From contig JAENZJ010000026.1 of the NCBI GenBank assembly GCA_016841325.1, forward strand, positions 1 through 44,653: 44,653 nucleotides of DNA, written 5' to 3'. The notes beneath the pieces are model-generated. The model did not search any database. It was not told where the DNA came from and was given only the letters and a program-made list of their open reading frames with translations. Numbering within the stretch: the stretch's first letter is position 1; each line of letters begins with the position of its first letter. The position numbers were made by a program, and so were the translations under genes. Positions 1 to 7,853 of the stretch are shown piece after piece. This stretch comes from Thermincola carboxydiphila. GTDB lineage: Bacteria; Bacillota; Thermincolia; Thermincolales; UBA2595.

Positions 1-48
1 CCAGCTATATGACTCCCGGTTCATTTTCCTACTCCGAGATGACTCCAT
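1..48 (-). CDS. Start of a protein cut by the window edge
   Basis: An ATG at 48-46 is preceded at good spacing by GGAGGT and stays open for 16 codons to the window edge (MESSRSRKMNRESYSW). It starts 44 bases after the stop of the ATP-grasp gene on the same strand, so it is probably the next gene of the sugar cluster. The piece is too short to assign a family. It could also be a chance ORF behind a chance RBS. Confidence 0.4.
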   Translation of the reverse strand, partial: MESSRSRKMNRESYSW

Positions 49-91
49 TTGTACCTCCATGCATCCCGCCAGCTTCATCTGCATATTCTTA

Positions 92-1318
92 CTATTCCCA
101 TATTCCGTGTATCAGGATATCATCATTATTTTCATCAAGTATCACCATCTGGGAATCCAACCTGTCCAGCATGTTTTTGTATTCCAACCCGGAATCAGTG
201 TAAAAGACAAAACAGCCGACTCGTGAAGTTGCGTTTTCAATTGTGCCGACAGAGTCGCCAATATTCACAAACAATCTCCCGCAGTCGGCGAATTCCTCAG
301 GAACGATAATTTTACTGATCACTCCGGGCCTTGCCAGCATGAAGAATATTGAGCCCATAGCGGCCTTCTGTACCACACTGTCAGGTTCAAAGGTGTTTCT
401 GCCTTCAGTAACAAGGGTAAAATACAGGTCCAGGATGTCGGTCCCGGTCACCCTGGGGACAGTCTCCGACTCAAATCCCCCGCCGATTCTATAGCCAAAC
501 TCAATAACTTTTATACCGTCGTCTCCGGCCACAGCCTGAACATATAGCGGGCCTTCCCTGATTTTGAAGGTATCTGCCAGTTGGTTCATTATCCGGTTAA
601 TTTCCTCCTCACGGCCTAAAGCGCCCCTGGAGGGAAAACGCTGCTGTTTGCAAATACCCAGGACCACAGAATCATCGAAGTGCAGACGGTCGGTTATCAT
701 CAGGGGATATGTCCTCCCCCCTTTAACCCAGCAGTTGACCGTAATTTCCGCACCTTTATAATACTCTTCGGCAATTACCGTACCTGTACGGCTGTAGCTT
801 CTGGAGGCACGAAAACACCGGAAAACCTTGTCATTGTTCTCTGTACCGTCGAGCAGAAATATGCCCCTCTGCCCCTGGCTGTCAGCCGGCTTTAATACTA
901 CGGGGTAATTAAGTCTTAACCCGGCGAGGTCCCCCGTTTCCCGCAGCACCTGCCAGTTGGAGCTGGGAATATCGGCTTCAGTCATTATTTGCTTCATATA
1001 CCGTTTGTTAGTCACATTGAGGCCCTGAACTGCCGTGATGGGGTGCGGCAGGCCCAGTTTTGCAGATACGTAAGCAGCCGTATATACAGGCTGGTCTGTA
1101 CCTACAGTCATCACATAATGAATCCCCTTTGCCTCTGCATACCTCAGGTTTTCTTCAAGAGAAAAAGTGCTTGCCTGGATAAAGTCATCGGCCAGGGCCC
1201 GCCCCGGCGGATTTTTATAATAATCTGCCAGGCAGACCTCATATCCCCTGTCCCTGGCCATTTTCAGCAGCGGGATCTGCAGCAGTCCTCCACCAAGCAC
1301 CAGTATCTTCTCCTTCAA
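92..1318 (-). CDS. ATP-grasp domain protein
   Basis: This 408-residue protein has the PurK/CarB-like ATP-grasp layout. An N-terminal Rossmann-like pre-ATP domain opens with KILVLGGGLLQIPLL (about residues 4-18). It is followed by PVVLKPADSQGQRGIF (nucleotide-binding strand and loop, about 140-155) and a C-terminal catalytic part with VIEFGYRIGGGFES (about 270-283), which resembles the N-R-x-GG metal/ATP site. Family members ligate a carboxylate to an amine or thiol using ATP. The substrate cannot be read here. The start codon overlaps the stop of the GT2 gene by four bases (ATGA), so the two are probably translationally coupled. Context suggests modification of an envelope sugar or its amino-acid decoration. 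Confidence 0.85.
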   Translation of the reverse strand: MKEKILVLGGGLLQIPLLKMARDRGYEVCLADYYKNPPGRALADDFIQASTFSLEENLRYAEAKGIHYVMTVGTDQPVYTAAYVSAKLGLPHPITAVQGLNVTNKRYMKQIMTEADIPSSNWQVLRETGDLAGLRLNYPVVLKPADSQGQRGIFLLDGTENNDKVFRCFRASRSYSRTGTVIAEEYYKGAEITVNCWVKGGRTYPLMITDRLHFDDSVVLGICKQQRFPSRGALGREEEINRIMNQLADTFKIREGPLYVQAVAGDDGIKVIEFGYRIGGGFESETVPRVTGTDILDLYFTLVTEGRNTFEPDSVVQKAAMGSIFFMLARPGVISKIIVPEEFADCGRLFVNIGDSVGTIENATSRVGCFVFYTDSGLEYKNMLDRLDSQMVILDENNDDILIHGIWE

Positions 1319-2124
1319 TCCAGTTCCTCCGTTCCGGACCTTGGCTCCCGCTCGTAGGCAGAAGACCCATGACCTGTGCCTTCCCTTCCCACAACCTCTG
1401 CAACGACACAGCGGGGGCGCTTATGATTGGATATTCTCCTCATTACGGGAGTTGTGTTTAAAAACAGGCGTACAGCCAGTCCGATCATTTTGCCAAAGCT
1501 GTAATTACTGCTTCCATATAGTCGCTTACGGTGCTCCACGTCTACATTAACCACATTTCGGGTAACCCCGAAAATAAGAGCCGGGATAAATACAAATGGC
1601 ACCTGGACCCGGAGCATTTCCTCTGCAATAAACCTTTTCACAAGCCTGAAGGACGACAGATGTAAACCCCCGGGCTTTTTGATCATCAGCTCATTCAGAC
1701 TCCTCATCAGGTCACTGGCCCTCCTGCGGTGCCAAGAATGCTTTTTGTTGACCAGCCTGGCAATGACTACATCGGCACCTGTTTCTTCCATCTTCCTGAT
1801 TAATTTCAGGATATCCTCAGGTGAATGCTGCAGGTCATCATCCATCGTAATGATATAATCACCTAGTGCATACTTCAGGCCGCACACAGTTGCATTATGC
1901 TGCCCGTAATTTGCATCCAGCTTAATTGCAGTAATCCTGTTGTCAGCGGCAGCAAGTCCCCTGATTATGTTCCATGAATAATCCTCACTGTAGTCATCAA
2001 CAAAAATAATTTCAAAACCTGTGCCCAGCCGGTCAAAAAGATCAATAATTTCTCCGGCAAGTTCCGTAACGGTTTCAGCTCCGTTGTATACCGGTATAAC
2101 TACCGAGTACGTAATAATGCCCAT
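1315..2124 (-). CDS. GT2 family glycosyltransferase
   Basis: This 269-residue GT-A enzyme resembles DPM1/ArnC-type transferases. It has the opening strand YSVVIPVYNGAETV (about 6-19), IIFVDDYSED (about 39-48) and the metal/nucleotide-sugar D-x-D region ITMDDDLQHSPED (about 92-104). It should transfer a sugar from an NDP- or polyprenyl-linked donor, probably at the cytoplasmic face of the membrane. Relatives often end in two transmembrane helices. Here the sequence after LFLNTTPVMRR becomes a polar, arginine-rich tail of about 45 residues, so the membrane anchor is missing. I saw no hydrophobic continuation in other frames. It lies between the GT-C-like membrane protein and the ATP-grasp gene. 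Confidence 0.88.
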   Translation of the reverse strand: MGIITYSVVIPVYNGAETVTELAGEIIDLFDRLGTGFEIIFVDDYSEDYSWNIIRGLAAADNRITAIKLDANYGQHNATVCGLKYALGDYIITMDDDLQHSPEDILKLIRKMEETGADVVIARLVNKKHSWHRRRASDLMRSLNELMIKKPGGLHLSSFRLVKRFIAEEMLRVQVPFVFIPALIFGVTRNVVNVDVEHRKRLYGSSNYSFGKMIGLAVRLFLNTTPVMRRISNHKRPRCVVAEVVGREGTGHGSSAYEREPRSGTEELD

Positions 2125-2139
2125 AATAATCTGCTCCTG

Positions 2140-3894
2140 CTACTTCCCCGGAGGTACCAGAATCTCAAAAAAGCTGTTTTCCCAAGCCTTCCGGTAGTCT
2201 TTTTTTTCAATAAACTGATTCATTATTTTCCGTGAACCCACCAGGTAATAACCACCCCTGAGGGTCTTCCCCCGCGGCCAGTTGATTTTTTCCGTACTAC
2301 CCCTGGCCCGGACAATGACAGGCAACTCCGGCCTTTCGGCCACGGCCCGGTCCAGCATTTTTTGAAATTTCCCGGGGCTGTACAGCATCGGCCAGGAACC
2401 ATAGAGGTATGGCCTGGTATCAGATAAAAAATACACCATGGGTATTTGTTCATAAGCCAGCAGGTAATCCCCTTCTCCAACATAATGTGGCAGGACCTCC
2501 AGCAGTTCACCGACAACCAGCGCCCTGTCCCGTGTGGTAAAAACACCTTTAAGCTTCTGGTGTTTTACCGTATAAATCATATCCATGCGTTGAGAGGAAT
2601 CCCTGTATGTATAACGGTAACCTGCAGTCACTGCCAGGCCAAGCAAAACCACGAAACCCAATATAACCATATACCTGTAAGGGAACTCCGGTATTCTGAA
2701 CCTGTCACCAAACCCGGCAATACCCTGTAAGGCAAGAGGTATCGCCAGGTACATACCATACACCGAAGTAACATAACCATCTGCCGATCCTGCCGGGACA
2801 ATCAGGAGAATTATCAGGGCCGCCAACAGTGCGGGGCAGTTTCCCGTGCCAGTCACAACTGCAGGCCCTCTTTCCCTTTTCCGGCAGTGTACCAGGCTTA
2901 ATGCCAGCCCCAGGAATAAAACCGCCGCAATCAGTCCCACCATGGCGTACCAGTTGCGGTAAAAGTCATTATAAATAATAAGCGGAAGTATTCCGGCAAG
3001 AGTAATTAAAACATATGCTGTATATTTACCGGTATATTTTCCGATTAACCTGAGTACAACCAGCAGGATGCCTGCATAGGCTGTCACCGTAACAGTTTTT
3101 ATAAAAGTGATTTTGTAAAAGTCCAGCAGCGCTCCCGTTAATCTACCGGTGCCGTGATGCCCCTCTGTCTCCTCTAGCATCACAAAGGTTTCCCTGAATG
3201 ATGCCAGGTAACTGTCCAGATGGCCCAGAAACAACATTGTTGTCAGGACTGCCAGGAGAGCAGCAGCAAATCCTCCCAGAAACATGGCAGCATATCGCCC
3301 GGTCCGGTTAAGAGGCGCCCCATTAAGAAGTCCGTGAAAAATTATACATGCACCCAGTATTATTCCCAAAACATTGGGCAGCCTGATAAAGGTGTTCAGC
3401 CCCAGGACTGCCCCGGACAGAAACAGGTATTGTTGTTTGCTCTTGTTTAGGCCCCCGAGCAGATAATAACAACCCCAAATATAAAAAAATGCTGTCAGCG
3501 TGTTATAATTAAGCATAAATCCTGACCTGCCAATAAAGACCATAGCAAAAAGCAGCCCGGGATATAGGTATTCTTTTTTCACGCTAGCCTTAAGGGCCTG
3601 GTAGGTCAGTAAAAGTGTTGCATACACAACAAGAGCCCCGGCAAACCTGTATCCGGCCACACCGAGAGAATCTCCAAAAACATGGACCCACAGGCCTCCC
3701 AGGATGTTGGTCAGCCAGATGCGAAAGCTGGTTTCGATGCTTACCGGATCCTCAAACATCCAGCGGTAATTAGTCAGGGAAAAGCCTGCATCAGTAAAAT
3801 CCAGGCCCTGCCAAATATAAAACAGGGGATAGATTGCAGTCAGCACTATCACCAGGCGGTACAAGTTTGTGCTTAAAGTTCTCACAGGCATCAC
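2140..3894 (-). CDS. Polytopic membrane protein, GT-C (GT39/ArnT-like) glycosyltransferase candidate
   Basis: This 584-residue protein has roughly ten hydrophobic segments followed by a soluble C-terminal domain of about 150 residues. That is the layout of GT-C transferases that move sugars from polyprenyl phosphate to an extracytoplasmic acceptor. The first loop contains DFTDAGFSLTNYRW (about 31-44), acidic like the catalytic loop of ArnT/PMT enzymes. The substrate is not recognisable. It overlaps the WecE-like gene upstream by four bases and is followed by the GT2 gene after 15 bases, so it belongs to the same operon. A GT2 enzyme loading a lipid carrier and a GT-C enzyme using it would be a logical pair (inference). 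Confidence 0.7.
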   Translation of the reverse strand: MMPVRTLSTNLYRLVIVLTAIYPLFYIWQGLDFTDAGFSLTNYRWMFEDPVSIETSFRIWLTNILGGLWVHVFGDSLGVAGYRFAGALVVYATLLLTYQALKASVKKEYLYPGLLFAMVFIGRSGFMLNYNTLTAFFYIWGCYYLLGGLNKSKQQYLFLSGAVLGLNTFIRLPNVLGIILGACIIFHGLLNGAPLNRTGRYAAMFLGGFAAALLAVLTTMLFLGHLDSYLASFRETFVMLEETEGHHGTGRLTGALLDFYKITFIKTVTVTAYAGILLVVLRLIGKYTGKYTAYVLITLAGILPLIIYNDFYRNWYAMVGLIAAVLFLGLALSLVHCRKRERGPAVVTGTGNCPALLAALIILLIVPAGSADGYVTSVYGMYLAIPLALQGIAGFGDRFRIPEFPYRYMVILGFVVLLGLAVTAGYRYTYRDSSQRMDMIYTVKHQKLKGVFTTRDRALVVGELLEVLPHYVGEGDYLLAYEQIPMVYFLSDTRPYLYGSWPMLYSPGKFQKMLDRAVAERPELPVIVRARGSTEKINWPRGKTLRGGYYLVGSRKIMNQFIEKKDYRKAWENSFFEILVPPGK

Positions 3895-5021
3895 CGGTAA
3901 TACCTCATCAACAGTCCTGCTGCATACTCAATAGCATTGGTATCCAGCCCAAAATACAACGGCATCCTTAACAGCCGCTCACTTTCCGATGTTGTGTACC
4001 TGTCTTCACCGTGAAAACACCCAAACCTGAGCCCTGCAGAAGAACAGTGCAATGGAATATAATGAAAAACGCTCATGACTCCGTTCTCTCTGAGATACCC
4101 TATAATCTTGCGGCGCTCCTCTTTATCCCTAACCTTAATATAAAATATACTGCCATTATGTTCACACCCCTCAGGGATAACCGGCAGTTCCAGATACCCC
4201 CTGTCAGCAAGTGGCTTTAGGAGTTCATTATAATAATTCCAGCTTCTCAGGCGGTCATCTCTAATTTCTTCTGCTATTTCCAGTTGTGCATAAAGAAAGG
4301 CTGTATTCAGCTCACTGAGCAGGTAGGATGAGCCGATATCCGTCCAGGTGTATTTGTCAACCTCACCGCGCATGAATTCAGAACGGTTAGTACCCTTTTC
4401 CCTAATCACTTCAGCCCTCCTGACAAATCTGTCATTATTGATGATTAATGCCCCGCCTTCGCCACAGGTATAGTTCTTGGTTTCATGGAAACTGAAACAA
4501 CCCAAATCCCCAATGGTGCCAAGAGGCCTGCCGCGGTAAGTGCTCATTACCCCCTGTGCCGCATCTTCAACAACTGTTAACCCATATCGGCCGGCAGTCT
4601 CCATAATTGCATCCATCTCACAGGATATACCGGCATAATGGACAGGCACAACAGCTTTTGTTTTTTCAGTAATTGCATCTGCAATCAGTTTTTCATTTAT
4701 GTTCATGGTATCAGGACGTATGTCAACAAATACTATTCTGGCTCCTCTTAGGACAAAGGCATTGGCTGTGGATACAAAAGTAAATGAAGGCATAATTACC
4801 TCATCACCCGGCCGGATTCCGGCCAGGATGGCTCCCATCTCAAGGGCATGGGTTCCTGAGGTAGTCATCAGGGCGGACAGGCAGCCCGTTCTTCTCTCAA
4901 ACCAGTGGCGGCACTTTGCAGTAAATTCACCATCACCTGACAGTTTTCTGTTTTCTATGACCCGTGAAATATAGTCAGTTTCTTTTCCTGTAACCAGTGG
5001 TACATTAAATGGTATCTCCAT
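3891..5021 (-). CDS. wecE: dTDP-4-amino-4,6-dideoxygalactose transaminase (WecE/RffA)
   Basis: This is a PLP enzyme of the DegT/DnrJ/EryC1/StrS family, 376 residues, about the length of E. coli WecE (376). It matches WecE from memory over long stretches: the opening IPFNVPLVTGKETDYI, PGDEVIMPSFTFVSTANAFV (about 71-90), VEDAAQGVMSTY (about 151-162) and the PLP-lysine segment FSFHETKNYTCGEGGA (about 176-191). The family converts dTDP-4-keto-6-deoxy-glucose to dTDP-4-amino-4,6-dideoxygalactose, a precursor of Fuc4NAc used in envelope polysaccharides. No rmlA/rmlB or acetyltransferase is visible in the window. It is the first gene of the cluster, with the cytochrome-operon terminator just upstream. 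Confidence 0.92.
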   Translation of the reverse strand: MEIPFNVPLVTGKETDYISRVIENRKLSGDGEFTAKCRHWFERRTGCLSALMTTSGTHALEMGAILAGIRPGDEVIMPSFTFVSTANAFVLRGARIVFVDIRPDTMNINEKLIADAITEKTKAVVPVHYAGISCEMDAIMETAGRYGLTVVEDAAQGVMSTYRGRPLGTIGDLGCFSFHETKNYTCGEGGALIINNDRFVRRAEVIREKGTNRSEFMRGEVDKYTWTDIGSSYLLSELNTAFLYAQLEIAEEIRDDRLRSWNYYNELLKPLADRGYLELPVIPEGCEHNGSIFYIKVRDKEERRKIIGYLRENGVMSVFHYIPLHCSSAGLRFGCFHGEDRYTTSESERLLRMPLYFGLDTNAIEYAAGLLMRYYR

Positions 5022-5142
5022 GTTTTTATTTCCCCTTATATTATGCGGTTGTTACTGTCTCTATTGTAATCATCCAAAGTCAATCCCAACCGTATTATTT
5101 CGATATAAAGTGACAAATTCCTTGTATAATTTTATAAAACTC

Positions 5143-5199
5143 TTAAGAAACAAAAGGCTTTGAAGCTGTTTAGAGGCTTCAAAGCCTTTTGTTTCTTAA
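5143..5199 (-). terminator. Terminator with a 24-bp perfect stem
   Basis: Arms 5143-5166 and 5176-5199 are perfect 24-bp inverted repeats around a 9-base loop. They lie just past the stop of the pentaheme cytochrome gene (5227). On the minus strand the stem runs into T-rich sequence. It ends the cytochrome operon and insulates the wecE cluster. Confidence 0.85.
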
Positions 5200-5226
5200 A
5201 ATCAATTTATACCTTACCGTATTGAC

Positions 5227-5730
5227 TTAGCCGGCCTGTTTCTCAGGTAAATGACACTGTTTACAGGCCTCATTTTCAAATCCGTTAAAGTAATCTTTGG
5301 TATGTCCCGCGGACTTATGACAGGTCAGGCAGTCAAACTTAAACTGCTCATGCTGCTTATGAAAATTAACAACCCTTTCGCCATACTTCTCCTGTTGTGA
5401 CATGTCATGGCATTTCAGGCACCTGCTTTCCGGCACCTCAGCCTCTACCTCGTCCATATTAACATCCTGGGTCAAATGAATATATACTTCCCTGAGCCCA
5501 TTAGCCTTAACTTTGACCTTGTCTATGATTCCTTCGTCCGTATGGCATTCATAACAGTGTATTGTCTGGTGAACCCCGGTGTCCCAGCCGGCAAAAGCCT
5601 TATTCATTTCATGGCAGCTGTTACAGAATCCTGTCTGTGACGTGTATTCCACAGCTCCAATGCTTAAGACAGCCAGAATAAGTGCGCCTAGAATAATAAT
5701 GGTCATCTTCAGTTTCCTTCCGTCAGCCAT
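5227..5730 (-). CDS. Membrane-anchored pentaheme cytochrome c, NapC/NirT/NrfH family
   Basis: I choose the ATG at 5730 (167 residues) because GGGAGGGA lies 9 bases upstream; the in-frame ATG at 5751 has no RBS. One N-terminal membrane anchor (about 9-30) is followed by five CxxCH haem sites: CNSCH 36-40, CYECH 59-63, CLKCH 104-108, CLTCH 134-138 and CKQCH 156-160. The first is followed by Glu-Met (CHEM), like the Met-ligated first haem of NrfH. Classical NapC/NrfH proteins carry four haems, so this one has one extra. The family takes electrons from menaquinol and passes them to an extracytoplasmic partner. The likely partner is the split-Soret cytochrome encoded immediately upstream. Confidence 0.9.
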   Translation of the reverse strand: MADGRKLKMTIIILGALILAVLSIGAVEYTSQTGFCNSCHEMNKAFAGWDTGVHQTIHCYECHTDEGIIDKVKVKANGLREVYIHLTQDVNMDEVEAEVPESRCLKCHDMSQQEKYGERVVNFHKQHEQFKFDCLTCHKSAGHTKDYFNGFENEACKQCHLPEKQAG

Positions 5731-5762
5731 GCTGCTTATTCCCTCCCTCATGTCAATATCTG

Positions 5763-6617
5763 TTAATCTTTTTTGGTATGGTCATCATGGCAGTCTATGC
5801 AGTTCATCTTACCCTGTTCGTTATCAAGCAGGCTCTTATCTGACTGATGGCAGGCCATGCAATGGGAGTACTCATTGGAAACTTTAAATGCGGGAACAAA
5901 CTTCTGCTCCAGGGCCGCATTGAGGAGTTCGGCAGCACGTGCGGCAGTGTCACCACTGAGCTTGGCACAGCGTTCTTTTTTGGCTTTTTCATTTATCCTG
6001 GCATTCGCCGCATTGGCCCATATGCTTACCGAAACATGGCACAGCGGAGAATTTGCCACAGTTGTAATCTGATTTTTAATTTCGCAGTATCCCTCATGCT
6101 TATTAGACGGGAACGGGAATTCAGTGTACCATCCAATCAGCTCATTGCCGAGGTCGGCATGGCTCTTGGCAGCCAGATTCAGAATCAACAGGGCACCATT
6201 TAAGGCGCCACACAGGGTTCCCCAGTTGTATGCGCCACCGGCCCCGTACATAAACATTTCTTTAGGCAGCGTGTTCCACGGTCCGCCCACAGTCTCCTGA
6301 AGTGTTGTCAGCAGGGCATTTCCTGCAGCATACATACATCCACCCTTTTTATAGTTCTCATACCCTCTTTTCCTGACCAGTTCCACATCAATTTTTTTAT
6401 AAGGCCATGGCACGGCAGGAACTTCTCCTTTGGCCGTTTCAGAAGCCTTTGCCGTTTCACCGGCATCAGTTGCTGCAGTTGTACCACATCCTACTATTCC
6501 TGTAGTCAGCATACCTGTAGCCAGCGCACCTGCACCAAGCAGGAATTTCCTCCTGGTACAACTCTTAGCCGGTATCTCCATTATTTCTTTTTCTGTAATT
6601 ACCTTTTCTTGTGACAT
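5763..6617 (-). CDS. Split-Soret cytochrome c, Tat-exported putative lipoprotein
   Basis: I choose the ATG at 6617 (284 residues) because AGGGAGG lies 8 bases upstream; the longer in-frame start has none. The N-terminus carries a twin-arginine signal (CTRRKFL, 20-26), a hydrophobic run and a lipobox-like IVGC (Cys44), so it is probably exported folded and lipid-anchored. The middle contains the C-GCA-type region KKGGCMYAAGNALL and GGAYNWGTLCGALNGA, typical of split-Soret cytochromes. Two haem sites are C-terminal: CMACH 253-257 and CIDCH 273-277. Desulfovibrio split-Soret cytochrome is a dimer with stacked haems; its physiological role is unclear. The neighbouring NapC-like gene suggests quinol-linked electron delivery. 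Confidence 0.88.
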   Translation of the reverse strand: MSQEKVITEKEIMEIPAKSCTRRKFLLGAGALATGMLTTGIVGCGTTAATDAGETAKASETAKGEVPAVPWPYKKIDVELVRKRGYENYKKGGCMYAAGNALLTTLQETVGGPWNTLPKEMFMYGAGGAYNWGTLCGALNGALLILNLAAKSHADLGNELIGWYTEFPFPSNKHEGYCEIKNQITTVANSPLCHVSVSIWANAANARINEKAKKERCAKLSGDTAARAAELLNAALEQKFVPAFKVSNEYSHCMACHQSDKSLLDNEQGKMNCIDCHDDHTKKD

Positions 6618-7071
6618 CAAAACACCCTCCCTGTTATTTCGCAATTTATTTTTTTCAAATCACTATACCCTATCCTTGTTAAAAGTACAGGCTTTCAATT
6701 ATGCAGGTAAGCTTTCATAAAAAGACCCGATACCAACCACCTCTTTCTAATTTTTACTAACTTCATTTAGAAATAAAGGTACATTTGTCATATAATTACA
6801 TTTACTCATATACTAAGTTTACGGTAATGTAGTTAAGATATCGTTGTGATTCCATCTTTGATTGGCCATTGTTTTTATAACTGTTCTTACATTCTATCTT
6901 AAACCCATAATTCCTGCTACAGCAAGTAATTTTTTTATAATTTTACGTATATACTTAGTTAATAATTATTTTAGCTCTCTATCTTTTTTGGAAAAAGACA
7001 GGGGTAGATGCATTCCCGACGAATCAATCGCCCATTAAGGAATACATCTACCCCTGTCTGAATTGTTTTAT
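6618..7071. other. AT-rich intergenic region
   Basis: No ORF with an RBS was found on either strand. The part next to 6617 should hold the promoter of the cytochrome operon, but I cannot identify a convincing -35/-10 pair. The far end contains the hairpin annotated separately at 6997-7058. The 6770-6960 stretch is simply AT-rich. Confidence 0.5.
6997..7058 (-). terminator. Terminator after the SLH protein gene
   Basis: Arms 6997-7016 and 7039-7058 pair over 20 bases with one mismatch around a 22-base loop. On the minus strand the stem is followed by TCTTTTTCC. It lies 14 bases past the stop of the 7072 gene. The loop is long for a terminator. Confidence 0.7.
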
Positions 7072-7716
7072 TTATCCTTCAGCCACCCTGATAAGAATGG
7101 CGGTTATCTCGGCCCTGGTTATGTTTCGGGCCGGCTTAAAGGTCCCGTCAGGGTAACCGTTGATAATCCCCTGCTGTACACAGACACCGATACTTTCAGG
7201 AAACCTGGCACTACTGATATCTGAGAACCTTGAACCCGAATAATCAACTCCGGAAAAGTCGTTATGCTGTTTAATTATGGCATAAATTATTGCCACAACC
7301 TCTTCCCTGGTAATTTTCTTTTCCGGGGAAAAATCGGTGCCAAATATTTCCTGAACATCCTGGCCGGTCATGTGACTTAACATGTCATTGGCCTCCACAT
7401 ATGCCCAGTGCCCTTTGTTCATATTGACCAAAACCCTCGAGTTATCGTATATCTTTCCTTCAGGATAAATGTCTGCTGCTATCCTGCTCATGATTGCGGC
7501 AAACTCAGCCCTGGTGATATTACTTTCAGGCTTAAACGTCCCGTCCGGATAGCCATTGATATATCCAAGCTGCTGTAACCTGTTTATTTCACCAAAAGCC
7601 CAGTGTGAATCTGCCAGGTCGCTAAACTGCCCCGCCCATGATGTTATCAGGAAAGTAAAACTCAGGCCGGCTGTAACAACAAGAATCAGTACGAAAAGGG
7701 AGATTTTTTTTATCAT
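7072..7716 (-). CDS. Secreted S-layer-homology protein, three SLH repeats
   Basis: This 214-residue protein has an N-terminal signal peptide (about 1-29, ending near SWA). Almost all the rest is three SLH repeats: FSDLADSHWAFGEINRLQQL with NGYPDGTFKPESNITRAE (about 31-82), a divergent middle repeat (about 95-150), and FSDIS with NGYPDGTFKPARNITRAE (about 164-210). SLH domains bind pyruvylated secondary cell-wall polymer. With no other domain it may be a wall-anchored spacer, a small S-layer component or a partner of the larger SLH protein upstream. It has its own terminator and is 137 bases downstream of that gene. Confidence 0.88.
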   Translation of the reverse strand: MIKKISLFVLILVVTAGLSFTFLITSWAGQFSDLADSHWAFGEINRLQQLGYINGYPDGTFKPESNITRAEFAAIMSRIAADIYPEGKIYDNSRVLVNMNKGHWAYVEANDMLSHMTGQDVQEIFGTDFSPEKKITREEVVAIIYAIIKQHNDFSGVDYSGSRFSDISSARFPESIGVCVQQGIINGYPDGTFKPARNITRAEITAILIRVAEG

Positions 7717-7853
7717 GGTAAGTTCCCCTCATAATGTCGATTTTAACGGACTGCCCATTTTTGTCCGATGGTTATATATTTAATACTATTTGACCATGTT
7801 TTGGTATTTACCTCCCCAAAAAGGCAAGTAATTTCTGGAAATATATATCACCT

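Noticed and set aside
1315-1450. Frameshift at the end of the GT2 gene to explain the missing membrane helices
   Set aside because: No hydrophobic continuation was seen in other frames; I call it a soluble variant.
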